Shown: positions 8,511 through 15,458 of the stretch, in pieces | Numbering within the stretch: the first letter of the stretch is position 1 | Layout of the letters: each line of letters opens with the position of its first letter | Assembly: GCF_021028995.1 (NCBI RefSeq) | Contig: NZ_JAJJZG010000001.1 | Coordinates: forward strand, 124,001-188,000 | DNA length: 64,000 bases | Reading direction: 5' to 3' | Source of the DNA: Halobacterium sp. KA-4 | GTDB lineage: Archaea > Halobacteriota > Halobacteria > Halobacteriales > Halobacteriaceae | Notes under the pieces: generated by a model | The model's database searches: none | Seen by the model: only the letters and a program-made list of their open reading frames with translations | Told to the model about the DNA's origin: nothing | Translations under genes and position numbers: made by a program

Positions 8511-8590
8511 TGTCGCCGCGCGCAAGGACTGCCGACCCGCCGAGCGCGCACCGGGAGGTTTTTGCCGCGTCTAGTCGCAGGTCCGTGTAG

Positions 8591-9232
8591 ATGCTAGTCC
8601 TCGGGGACGCACACGCGAGCACGACCGACCGACGGCAGTCGCTGTTCGCCGCGTACCGCGCGGCCGACGCCGACGTCGCGCTCCAGGCCGGGGACCTCAT
8701 GTACTACGACCTCCCGATTCCGACCTACTTCATCGGCGGCAACAACGAGGACTTCGACGTCGTCGAGGCGCTGCGCCACGGCCGCATCGAGAGCGACGAC
8801 GTCTCGAACGCCTACCTCCTCCACAGCACCGCCGAGACCGTCGACGGCCTGCGCGTCGCCGGGCTCTCCGGGAACTACGCGCCCACGCAGTTCGAGAAGT
8901 CCCGCGAGCAGCTCTACGACGACCGCCGCCGCCACTTCGTCCGTGAGGACGTCGAGCGAGCCAAGCAGCTCGACGACGTGGACGTCTTCCTCGCGCACGA
9001 AGCCCCGCACGGGCTCCCGGTCACGGAGGAGTACGACGTCGGCTGCAAGCACATCGACGACATCCTCGAGACCCTCGAACCCGACCTCTGTCTGGTCGGC
9101 CACCACCACGAGCACGCCGAGACCCAGTTCGGCCCCACGCACGTGGTCTCGCTGGCGCCCGCGTGGGAGTCGTACTACGAACTCGACCCCGACTCGCTGT
9201 CGCTGACGCGCCACGACACGCCGCCCGCCTGA
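8591..9232 (+). CDS. Calcineurin-like metallophosphoesterase
   Basis: A 213-residue protein with the ordered metal-binding motifs of the family: GDAHAS (D6, H8), AGDLMYYD (D35), GGNNED, LAHEAPHG and GHHHEHAE. These bind two metals in phosphomonoesterases and phosphodiesterases. The short cap-free length fits the YfcE/MJ0936-like cytoplasmic group. Substrate is unknown. A TTTTTG box at 8559-8564 lies 27-32 bases before the ATG, indicating a leaderless transcript. Confidence 0.85.
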   Translation: MLVLGDAHASTTDRRQSLFAAYRAADADVALQAGDLMYYDLPIPTYFIGGNNEDFDVVEALRHGRIESDDVSNAYLLHSTAETVDGLRVAGLSGNYAPTQFEKSREQLYDDRRRHFVREDVERAKQLDDVDVFLAHEAPHGLPVTEEYDVGCKHIDDILETLEPDLCLVGHHHEHAETQFGPTHVVSLAPAWESYYELDPDSLSLTRHDTPPA

Positions 9233-9280
9233 CTGGACGGGTCGCGTACCTTCTTTACGGCGCCGGCGCGTACGGTCAGT

Positions 9281-9778
9281 ATGGCTCCAATCCAACCGGG
9301 GCAGCGAGTCGCCGTGCTGGCCGACTCGCAGAACCTCTATCACTCCGCGCAGAGCGTCTACTCTCGGAACATCGACTACTCCTCGCTCCTCGAGAAGGCC
9401 GTTCAGGAACGCGAACTGACGCGCGCCATCGCGTACGTCATCCGCGCCCAGTCCGAGGACGAGGACAGCTTCTTCGACGCGCTGCGGGACATCGGCTTCG
9501 AGACGAAAATCAAGGACATCAAGACGTTCGGCGACGGCTCCAAGAAGGCCGACTGGGACGTCGGCATGAGCCTCGACGCAGTGACGCTCGCGGACCACGT
9601 CGACACCGTCGTGCTCTGTACGGGCGACGGCGACTTCTCGCGGCTCTGCAACCACCTCCGCCACGAGGGCGTCCGCGTGGAAGTGATGGCCTTCGAGGAG
9701 TCCACTGCGGAGGAACTCGTGGACGTCGCGGACGCGTTCGTCGACCTCAGCGAGCGAGAAGAGACGTTCCTGCTCTAA
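9281..9778 (+). CDS. NYN-domain (LabA/DUF88-type) putative ribonuclease
   Basis: A 165-residue protein with the PIN-like NYN fold. Acidic residues expected at the metal site are present: D15 in LADSQNLYHS, the ADWDVGMSLDA helix, and LCTGDGDFSRL. The family is mostly predicted or demonstrated RNases acting in RNA processing or decay. CTTTACG at 9253-9259 gives a leaderless promoter 22-28 bases upstream. Three further RNA or ribosome-linked genes (PUA, NAC, TrmI) follow on the same strand. Its TAA shares two bases with the stop of the convergent small membrane gene. Confidence 0.82.
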   Translation: MAPIQPGQRVAVLADSQNLYHSAQSVYSRNIDYSSLLEKAVQERELTRAIAYVIRAQSEDEDSFFDALRDIGFETKIKDIKTFGDGSKKADWDVGMSLDAVTLADHVDTVVLCTGDGDFSRLCNHLRHEGVRVEVMAFEESTAEELVDVADAFVDLSEREETFLL

Positions 9779-9963
9779 ACCATCCGACCGTCGGTGCCGG
9801 TCGACCCCATCAACAGCGACCCGGCGGCCAGCAGCGTCGTCGCGACGGCCGCCACGACCAGCAGCAGCGTCGTCCCCGAGGGGTCGAAGCTCGCCCACAC
9901 CAACATCGCGGCGCCGACAGCGAGCAGCACCGCCGCAATCCCGATTTTCGCGGTCTCGTTCAT
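9775..9963 (-). CDS. Small two-helix membrane protein
   Basis: A 62-residue protein with two hydrophobic segments (about 6-25 and 31-53) and a polar tail. The minus-strand box TTTATG at about 9988-9993 is 25-30 bases before the ATG at 9963, which selects this start over an in-frame one further upstream. No family is recognised. Stop codons overlap with the convergent NYN gene. Confidence 0.6.
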   Translation of the reverse strand: MNETAKIGIAAVLLAVGAAMLVWASFDPSGTTLLLVVAAVATTLLAAGSLLMGSTGTDGRMV

Positions 9964-10064
9964 GCCTCCGGGTTGCGGCCCACACCACATAAACGCATCC
10001 ACTTTCCGGACGCCCGCGCCAGCGACCCGAAGTGGCTTTACGCCCGCCAGCCGACCCTCGACGC

Positions 10065-10535
10065 ATGCAGGACGCGGACGTGCACTCGCTTCGCACCGTC
10101 GCCGACTACCAGTTCGGAGCCGGCGCGGGCGCGGCGCTGTTCCCGCCGGAGGAACGCTTCGAGGTGCAGCGCTCGACCACCGGCCGCCCCCAGCAGGTCG
10201 CCCGCGACGACGGCGCGCGCCTCGTCTCCGTGGGGATGGACGGCCGCTTCACGCTCGGCGCGGCGGGCGGCCGCCGGCTCGTCGACGACCTCGCACACCC
10301 CGCGGCGCGGGTAGTCGTCGGCGACGACAGCGAGCCGTTCGTCCGCGAGGGGAAGAACGTCTTCGCGAAGTTCGTCCAGACGGTCGACCCGGACGTCCGC
10401 GCCGGCGACGAGGTCGCCGTCGTCCACGAGCGCGGCGCGCTGCTCGCGGTCGGCCGTGCGGAACTCGACGCCGGGTCGATGCTCGACTTCGACACCGGGA
10501 TGGCGGTGATGGTTCGGGACAGCGTCGAGAAGTAG
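10065..10535 (+). CDS. PUA-domain RNA-binding protein
   Basis: A 156-residue protein. The C-terminal half (about 75-150) reads as a PUA domain: a strand pattern with GDDSEPFVREGKNVF, then FVQTVDPDVRAGDEVAVV and LLAVGRAELDA. PUA domains bind RNA in modification enzymes and ribosome factors. The N-terminal part may be a pre-PUA domain. TTTACG at 10037-10042 is correctly placed for leaderless transcription from the ATG at 10065; an in-frame GTG at 10032 lies on the promoter itself and is rejected. NAC and a tRNA methyltransferase follow, suggesting a translation-linked role. Confidence 0.8.
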   Translation: MQDADVHSLRTVADYQFGAGAGAALFPPEERFEVQRSTTGRPQQVARDDGARLVSVGMDGRFTLGAAGGRRLVDDLAHPAARVVVGDDSEPFVREGKNVFAKFVQTVDPDVRAGDEVAVVHERGALLAVGRAELDAGSMLDFDTGMAVMVRDSVEK

Positions 10536-10614
10536 CGACCGGACGAGCGAAGCGAGTCCCCGTCGCAACCGGTCGTTCGTCATCCTTTTCACGCCGCGAC
10601 GCGACGCTTCGGGC

Positions 10615-10998
10615 ATGTTTGGCGGAGGCGGCATGAACCCCCAGAAGATGCAGCAGATGATGAAACAGATGGGCATCGACGTCGACGAAATCGATGCCAC
10701 CGAGGTCGTCATCAAGCGGGCCGACGGCGACCAGCTCGTCTTCGACAACCCGGACGTCACGAAGATGGACGCCCGCGGGCAGGAGACCTACCAGATTATC
10801 GGCGAGCCCGAGACCGTCGAGAGCGCGGGCGAGATCGAAGCCGAGGCCGAGGTCGAGGCACCGGGCGAAAGCGGCGGCATTCCCGAAGACGACATCGAGC
10901 TGGTCGTCCAGCGGACCGGCGCCACCGAGGCCGACGCGCGCGCTGCGCTGGAGGCGACCGACGGCGACCTCGCCGCGGCCATCTCCCGGCTGGAGTGA
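10615..10998 (+). CDS. nac: Nascent polypeptide-associated complex protein (archaeal NAC)
   Basis: Ribosome-bound chaperone for emerging chains; the archaeal protein is a homodimer. It has 127 residues: a Met-rich N-terminus (MNPQKMQQMMKQMG), the NAC beta-barrel with EVVIKRADGDQLVFDNPDV and TYQIIGEP, an acidic linker, and a C-terminal UBA domain (about 93-127, VVQRTGATEADARAALEATD). CCTTTTCAC at 10584-10592 is the leaderless box. Its stop overlaps the start of trmI. Confidence 0.93.
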   Translation: MFGGGGMNPQKMQQMMKQMGIDVDEIDATEVVIKRADGDQLVFDNPDVTKMDARGQETYQIIGEPETVESAGEIEAEAEVEAPGESGGIPEDDIELVVQRTGATEADARAALEATDGDLAAAISRLE

Positions 10999-11714
10999 TT
11001 CTGCTCGTTCGGGAGGACCGCGAGTTCCTCGCTGCACCGGGCGACGAGGTCCACACCGACCTCGGTGTCATCGACGTCCCCGAGAGTGTTGAACCCGGTG
11101 AGACGGTGGAGACGCATCTCGGCGAGCCGTTCACGGTCCGGGAGCTACGCGGCCCGGACCTGTTCAACCACCTCGACCGGACGGGCGCGCCGATGATGCC
11201 CAAGGACATCGGGCTGGTCGTCGGCCACACGGGTGCGTCGCGAGGCGACCGCGTGCTCGACGCGGGCACGGGAACCGGAGTGCTCGCCGCCTACCTCGGC
11301 CGGCTGGGTGCGGACGTCGTGACCTACGAGCGTGACCCGGACTTCGCGGAGGTCGCACGCGAGAACATGGAACTCGCGGAAGTCGCGGACACGGTCGACG
11401 TTCGCACGGGCGACGTGACCGACCACCTCGACGACCTCGCGGAGTTCGACCTGCTGACCTTGGACACTGCGAACGCGCCGACGGTCGTCGAGCGCGCGGA
11501 CGACCTGCTGGTCTCGGGCGGCTACGCCGCCGTCTACTCGCCGTTCGTGGAGGACGCACGCGAGGTCAACCTCGCCGCGGAGGACGCGGGCCTGGCGAAC
11601 GTGGAGACTGTCGAGACGATTCAGCGGGAGATGGATCTCGACGAGCGCGGTTCGCGGCCGTCGACAGCGGGCGTCGGCCACACCGGCTACTTGACGTTCG
11701 CGCGGAACCCGTAG
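10995..11714 (+). CDS. trmI: tRNA (adenine-N1)-methyltransferase, TrmI family
   Basis: An S-adenosylmethionine enzyme that methylates adenine 57/58 in archaeal tRNA. It has 239 residues. Seen: an N-terminal small beta domain, the conserved RTGAPMMPKDIG segment before the Rossmann fold, SAM motif LDAGTGTGVLAAYLG, the acidic strand end VTYERDP, and LLTLDTANAP. The start is GTG within the GTGA overlap with the NAC stop, with GGAG just upstream, so the two genes are translationally coupled. Older annotations may call this protein-L-isoaspartate methyltransferase; the motif order favours TrmI. Confidence 0.86.
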   Translation: MILLVREDREFLAAPGDEVHTDLGVIDVPESVEPGETVETHLGEPFTVRELRGPDLFNHLDRTGAPMMPKDIGLVVGHTGASRGDRVLDAGTGTGVLAAYLGRLGADVVTYERDPDFAEVARENMELAEVADTVDVRTGDVTDHLDDLAEFDLLTLDTANAPTVVERADDLLVSGGYAAVYSPFVEDAREVNLAAEDAGLANVETVETIQREMDLDERGSRPSTAGVGHTGYLTFARNP

Positions 11715-12041
11715 CTGTCCGGCGGCTCGTTCTCGGGGACGGCTCGCCGCCTCGCTGCATCCACCGTCCCGCATTCGATTACTGCATAGCCGTCGCTGGT
11801 CGCGTTCTCGTATTTAGACGTTCGCGAGCGGGTCCAGAAGCACCAGCATACGCGCGGCTTCGCCGCGCGTTTCACTGCCGGAGCGGGGCGGAGCCCCGCG
11901 GAGGCAGGTCTTTTTAGCGTCCTTCCGAGCAGAGCGAGGAAGTGCTCGGGAGAGCTTTGCTCTCCCGGCGTAGATTTTTGCGCCGAGTGGTGCCCGCAGC
12001 GACCAGCGGGAGCGAGGACACCCGAGGCGGAAAAGGTCCTT
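11715..12041. other. 327-base intergenic region, mostly repeat and hairpins
   Basis: Lies between convergent trmI and TFS genes; no gene seen. It holds a perfect hairpin CGCGCGGC-TTC-GCCGCGCG at 11851-11869 and, from 11873 to 12040, one copy of a dispersed repeat that recurs inverted after ftsZ. Confidence 0.6.
11873..12040 (+). repeat. Dispersed intergenic repeat, copy 1 (with 51-base insertion)
   Basis: Nearly identical to the reverse complement of 33313-33426. It contains the palindrome GCGGGGC-GGA-GCCCCGC (11883-11899), then CTTTTTAGCG, then a 51-base segment missing from copy 2 (11920-11970, holding CGGGAGAGC-TTT-GCTCTCCCG at 11947-11967), then the common block TAGATTTTTGCGCCGAG through CGGAAAAGG. 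The end abuts the TFS stop codon, as copy 2 abuts the ftsZ stop, so in both cases the element starts right after a gene end and supplies a T-run. Whether it is a terminator family or a transposon remnant is open. Confidence 0.75.
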
Positions 12042-12356
12042 CTAGTTGTCGTCTTCGCGCCAGCGCTGCTCGCACTCCGTGCAGATGAAGAAGCGCGTCT
12101 CGGATTCGTCGGCGGACCGAATCTGTTGCATGTACCAGTGAGCCCGGTCGTTCTCACAGTTCGGGCAGACCACTTCCGTCGTCGGGAGCCCACGGTCTTG
12201 GGCGTCGCTGACGTCGACGATTTCGGTCTCTTCCTGCCCTTCGGTGACGACGAAGGAGGCGTCAGGGTCTTTGGGCTGTTTGTTCCCGCAGCCACCGCAG
12301 ACCCAGAGGCCGTCCTCCGCTTTCATCATCGAGCCGCACTCGTCGCAGAACTCCAT
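12042..12356 (-). CDS. tfs: Transcription factor S (TFIIS-like RNA cleavage factor)
   Basis: Rescues backtracked RNA polymerase by stimulating transcript cleavage. It has 104 residues and two zinc ribbons: the N-terminal one (CDECG...CGGC) and the C-terminal one (CPNC...CTEC) with the catalytic-tip acidic pair seen here as RSADESETRFF. The minus-strand box CTTAACTTACAC (about 12374-12385) lies 18-29 bases upstream of the ATG, so it has its own leaderless promoter in the 38-base gap before the next gene. Confidence 0.95.
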   Translation of the reverse strand: MEFCDECGSMMKAEDGLWVCGGCGNKQPKDPDASFVVTEGQEETEIVDVSDAQDRGLPTTEVVCPNCENDRAHWYMQQIRSADESETRFFICTECEQRWREDDN

Positions 12357-12394
12357 ACAACGTGAAGGCCGTCGTGTAAGTTAAGCCCCCTGTT

Positions 12395-12652
12395 TCACCC
12401 GTCGCCCTCCGATTGGCCGGGTTCGCCGACGGCTTCCGTCGGGAGGTTGTTGTAGAGGGCGGCTTCGAGGTCGTCGGGGCTGACGAACACGTCCTCGGTG
12501 ACGCGGCCGACGACGTCGCCGAGGCGTTCTTCGCCGTCCGCGTACCGCAACACGACGTCGTCGAACTCCGCGAGGACGTCCTCGCGGGTCGCGGGGTAGG
12601 TGAGCGAGTCGAGTTCGGCCCGGAGTTCGTTGAGTTTCACGTTGGGTGCCAT
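12395..12652 (-). CDS. Haloarchaeal small protein (DUF5789-like)
   Basis: An 85-residue acidic protein. The pattern YPATREDVLAEFDD followed by ADGEERLGDVVGRV and SPDDLEAAL resembles the haloarchaeal DUF5789 group; family number is from memory. No known function. A box TTAGGG (minus strand, about 12676-12682) gives a leaderless start. A distant relative may be the gene at 52296. Confidence 0.72.
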   Translation of the reverse strand: MAPNVKLNELRAELDSLTYPATREDVLAEFDDVVLRYADGEERLGDVVGRVTEDVFVSPDDLEAALYNNLPTEAVGEPGQSEGDG

Positions 12653-12701
12653 GCTCGAACGTACCAGGCGTACGTCCCTAACTGTTGCCCCTCTAATCGG
12701 A

Positions 12702-13472
12702 CTACTCGAAGTCCGGCTCGCGGTCGTCGAGGAACGCTTGCATACCCTCGCGCTGGTCGTGGCTCCCGAACAGGCTCGCCCACGTCCGGCGTTCGTACTC
12801 CAGCCCGGCGTCGAGTGGCGTCTCGTGGCTCTGGTTGATGGCGTCCTTGGCGGCGCCGAGCGCAGTCTTCGATTTCTCCGCGAGGTCGGCCGCGAGGTCG
12901 GCGACGTGGTCGTCCAGTTCGTCGTGCGCGACGACCTCCCCGACGAGGCCTTCCTCGTAGGCGTCGGTCGCGTCGAGGCGGTCGCCGAAGTAGACGAGGC
13001 GGCGCGCAGTCTCGTCGCCGACCAGTTGGGGGAGCCGCTGGGTCGCGCCCCAGCCCGGGATGATGCCGAGGTCGATTTCGGTCTGGCCCATCACCGCGGT
13101 CTCGCTGGCGACGCGGAGGTCGCAGGCGAGCGCGAGCTCCATCCCGCCGCCGAACGCGTAGCCGTTGATGGCGGCGACGACCGGCGCGGGGAACGACTCT
13201 ATGGCGTCCGCGAGGTCGTGGCCCAGTTCGGCGTACTCGTGGGCTTCCTGGGAGTTCATCTCGGCCATGTAGGAGATGTCCGCGCCCGCGACGAACGCGT
13301 CGTCGCCAGCGCCCGTGAGCACGAGCACGCGGGCGTCCCGCTGTTCGGCCTCGTCGACAGCGTCGTGGAGCGCGTGCAGCGTCTCGACGTTGAGCGCGTT
13401 CAGGCGCTCGGGGCGGTCGACAGTGACGGTCGCGACGCCGTCCTCGAAGTCGGAGCGGACTGTGTCTGCCAT
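12702..13472 (-). CDS. Enoyl-CoA hydratase/isomerase family protein
   Basis: A crotonase-fold enzyme of 256 residues that hydrates enoyl-CoA, probably in fatty-acid or amino-acid breakdown. Seen: the first oxyanion-hole segment AFVAGADISYM, the second, YAFGGGMELALACD with the expected first glutamate region, and GIIPGWGATQRLP with a catalytic-position Pro-Gly-Trp-Gly context. The CATTATTTG box (minus strand, 13495-13503) lies over 20 bases before ATG at 13472, ruling out longer upstream starts. Exact substrate unknown. Confidence 0.88.
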   Translation of the reverse strand: MADTVRSDFEDGVATVTVDRPERLNALNVETLHALHDAVDEAEQRDARVLVLTGAGDDAFVAGADISYMAEMNSQEAHEYAELGHDLADAIESFPAPVVAAINGYAFGGGMELALACDLRVASETAVMGQTEIDLGIIPGWGATQRLPQLVGDETARRLVYFGDRLDATDAYEEGLVGEVVAHDELDDHVADLAADLAEKSKTALGAAKDAINQSHETPLDAGLEYERRTWASLFGSHDQREGMQAFLDDREPDFE

Positions 13473-13551
13473 GCGCGTGTGGACGTAGACGGCGCAAATA
13501 ATGGCCGGGGTCTTCGCAAGCCCGAAATACTGGCGCTGAGTACCGACTCCC

Positions 13552-14064
13552 ATGACCCTCTCCGAGGAGGACCGCGAGCGGCTGGCGGACATCGTGGAAC
13601 TCCAGCCGACGAAAAACGGCGTGCTCCAGGACCGCTGGGACATGGAAAGCGGCAGCGACGTCCACCAGTACCTCGAGTCGGAGCTGCGGGACTACTACTA
13701 CCGCGACGAGAACAGCCTGATTCGCGCGACCGCGGAAGCCGCCGAAATCGTCGGGAAGGCGCCCGAGAGCGGCGAGGCACCCGCCGTCCACATGTCCGAG
13801 AACGAGCGCCGCGTGTTCGCGGTCATCGCCGGCCCGGACGAGCGCGCCGAGAGCGTCGTCTCGGTGCTGCACGCGGTCCGCGACGAGTTCGACGTGCCGG
13901 AGCTCGAATCCGCGGACGTCCGTCGCGCGCTCCAGACGCTCAAGCGCAAGGGCATCGTGACCGTCGAACACCGCACCGTCCCGACGTACAAGCTCGCGGT
14001 CCCGCGCGAGGACGTGAACATCGCGGAGCGGGACGACGAGCAGTCCGCCGCCTCGGAAGCCTGA
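13552..14064 (+). CDS. Haloarchaeal helix-turn-helix-like protein (DUF5797-like)
   Basis: A 170-residue protein. The N-terminus (LSEEDRERLADIVELQPTKN, residues 3-22) and YLESELRDYYYRDENSLI match a haloarchaeal family I recall as DUF5797. The second half (about 85-155) reads like a winged helix: an ADVRRALQTLKRKGIVTVE segment and a final strand. A regulatory role is plausible but unproven. GAAATAC at 13524-13530 is the leaderless box. Divergent from the enoyl-CoA hydratase with a 79-base shared promoter region. Confidence 0.75.
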   Translation: MTLSEEDRERLADIVELQPTKNGVLQDRWDMESGSDVHQYLESELRDYYYRDENSLIRATAEAAEIVGKAPESGEAPAVHMSENERRVFAVIAGPDERAESVVSVLHAVRDEFDVPELESADVRRALQTLKRKGIVTVEHRTVPTYKLAVPREDVNIAERDDEQSAASEA

Positions 14065-14161
14065 CCCTGCCGGCCGCTCGCGCCGACTGTCGCTGTTGAT
14101 TATGTGGGTGAACGTGGGACACTATCCATCTGGAGGCCGTATCTTCGAGTAGTGGTTTTCC

Positions 14162-14299
14162 ATGCCCTACACGGTGACCTGCACACTGTGTAGTTTCACG
14201 CGCGAGATGGAGGGGTTAGACGACGTCTTCGAATTCCGCGACGAACACCAGGCGACGTACGGCGACGAACACGTCATCGAGTTCGAACTCGTCCAGTAG
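14162..14299 (+). CDS. 45-residue CxxC small protein
   Basis: Starts MPYTVTCTLCSFTREMEG and continues with an acidic stretch rich in Asp, Glu and His (about 19-38). One CxxC knuckle plus two His in the second half could bind zinc. Haloarchaea have many such micro zinc proteins. The frame is complete with clean codon use. Function unknown. Confidence 0.6.
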   Translation: MPYTVTCTLCSFTREMEGLDDVFEFRDEHQATYGDEHVIEFELVQ

Positions 14300-14332
14300 C
14301 GCGCCGCCGACGTCCGAGACGAACCCGACCAG

Positions 14333-15349
14333 CTACCGCTCTCGCTGCCGACGTTCGTCGAGGACGCGGCGAACCGTCGCGCCCGGTCCGCCCTCGACTG
14401 GCCACCCGCCCTGCCGCCACGTCGGCGGTTCGGGCTCGTACTCGGGACACGACCCCAAGCACTCCGCGGCCGTCTGCTCGCGTCCCTTCGCCGCGCAGTA
14501 CGGGACGTAGCCGTGTGCATCCCGCTGGACCGCGAAGTGCCGGCAGTCCGGCTGCATCGTGTCGAGGTAGGAGCGCCAGCCCCGTTCGTACGCGCGTTCG
14601 GCGATAGCGAGGCGTTTCTCTGCTTTCCAGTCGGCGTCGACGTACTCGAAGCTCGCGGGCGACTGGTCGAACTCGCTGCCGGACGGCCGCTCGGTAATTC
14701 TGGTGCCGACCGACTCGGGGGAGAGCGACCGCGGGTGCCACGCGACCGACGCCTCGCCGTCCGCGAACGTGAGGACCCCGGCTTCGACCGGCATCTCCGC
14801 GAACAGCGCGCGCTCGGCGCCGCGCTCGTCGCTGGACTCGGTCGCCAGCCACACCTCGTCGGCGAGTCCGAGCGCCACGTCGCGCTCCAGTTGGTCGGCG
14901 AGCGCGTCCGCCGCGGAGGCGTCGAGGTCGGGCTTGTTCTCGATGGCGACGATTCGCTCGACCCAGTCGGGGTACGGCCACTTCCGCCTGAGTTCTATCC
15001 TGTTCCCGTTCCGCCGCGTCTCCACCACGCCGCGGTCGGCGGCCTCGTGAATCGCCTCGCGGACGTAGCGCCACGGGTAGCCGGGGTGTGGGAGCGCGTC
15101 CCGGTAGAACGCCCAGTCCTCGGGCGCGTTTCTGACGACGTGCAGGAGGTCCGAGTCCAGCCGGTCGGTGCCGAACTTCGCGCGCGCCGCCAGCGCCTCC
15201 GGGTCGACCTCTACGACGACGGTGTCCCAGCGCCGCCGCTTCGTGCCGAGCTGGCGCGCGACGATGCAGGAGCGCTCGCCGTCGGGATGCCAGTGCTGCT
15301 CGGCCCACGCGCAGACGCGGAGTTCGAACGCGAACTCGGAGTCGACCAC
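14333..15349 (-). CDS. DUF5787-like protein, nuclease-like fold with four-cysteine cluster
   Basis: A 338-residue protein if started at the GTG at 15349; upstream in-frame codons to 15454 look Arg-rich and non-coding, and GAAAGACGTAG (minus strand, about 15371-15384) sits at promoter distance. The start EFAFELRVCAWAE and IVARQLG resemble the haloarchaeal DUF5787 family. Two features suggest enzymatic function: a WDTVVVEVD strand (D about 42) followed by IVAIENKP (E136, K138), compatible with a PD-(D/E)xK nuclease core, and a C-terminal cluster of cysteines at about 269, 285, 297 and 301 that could hold a metal or Fe-S cluster, as in Cas4/AddB-type nucleases. The fold assignment is inference. 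Confidence 0.7.
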   Translation of the reverse strand: MVDSEFAFELRVCAWAEQHWHPDGERSCIVARQLGTKRRRWDTVVVEVDPEALAARAKFGTDRLDSDLLHVVRNAPEDWAFYRDALPHPGYPWRYVREAIHEAADRGVVETRRNGNRIELRRKWPYPDWVERIVAIENKPDLDASAADALADQLERDVALGLADEVWLATESSDERGAERALFAEMPVEAGVLTFADGEASVAWHPRSLSPESVGTRITERPSGSEFDQSPASFEYVDADWKAEKRLAIAERAYERGWRSYLDTMQPDCRHFAVQRDAHGYVPYCAAKGREQTAAECLGSCPEYEPEPPTWRQGGWPVEGGPGATVRRVLDERRQRER

Positions 15350-15458
15350 GCCGAACGTGGGGCCGCCGACCCACCTACGTCTTTCGCTGGCGCCGGAGAA
15401 GCGGCGGGTCCCGCGACGAGCAGGGGACCGAAGTGCCGCATGGGACCGAGTCACGGGT

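Noticed and set aside
8301-8590. tRNA or other known RNA gene in the dap leader
   Set aside because: No T-loop GTTCGAATC-type sequence or cloverleaf; the single strong hairpin does not match a tRNA arm set.
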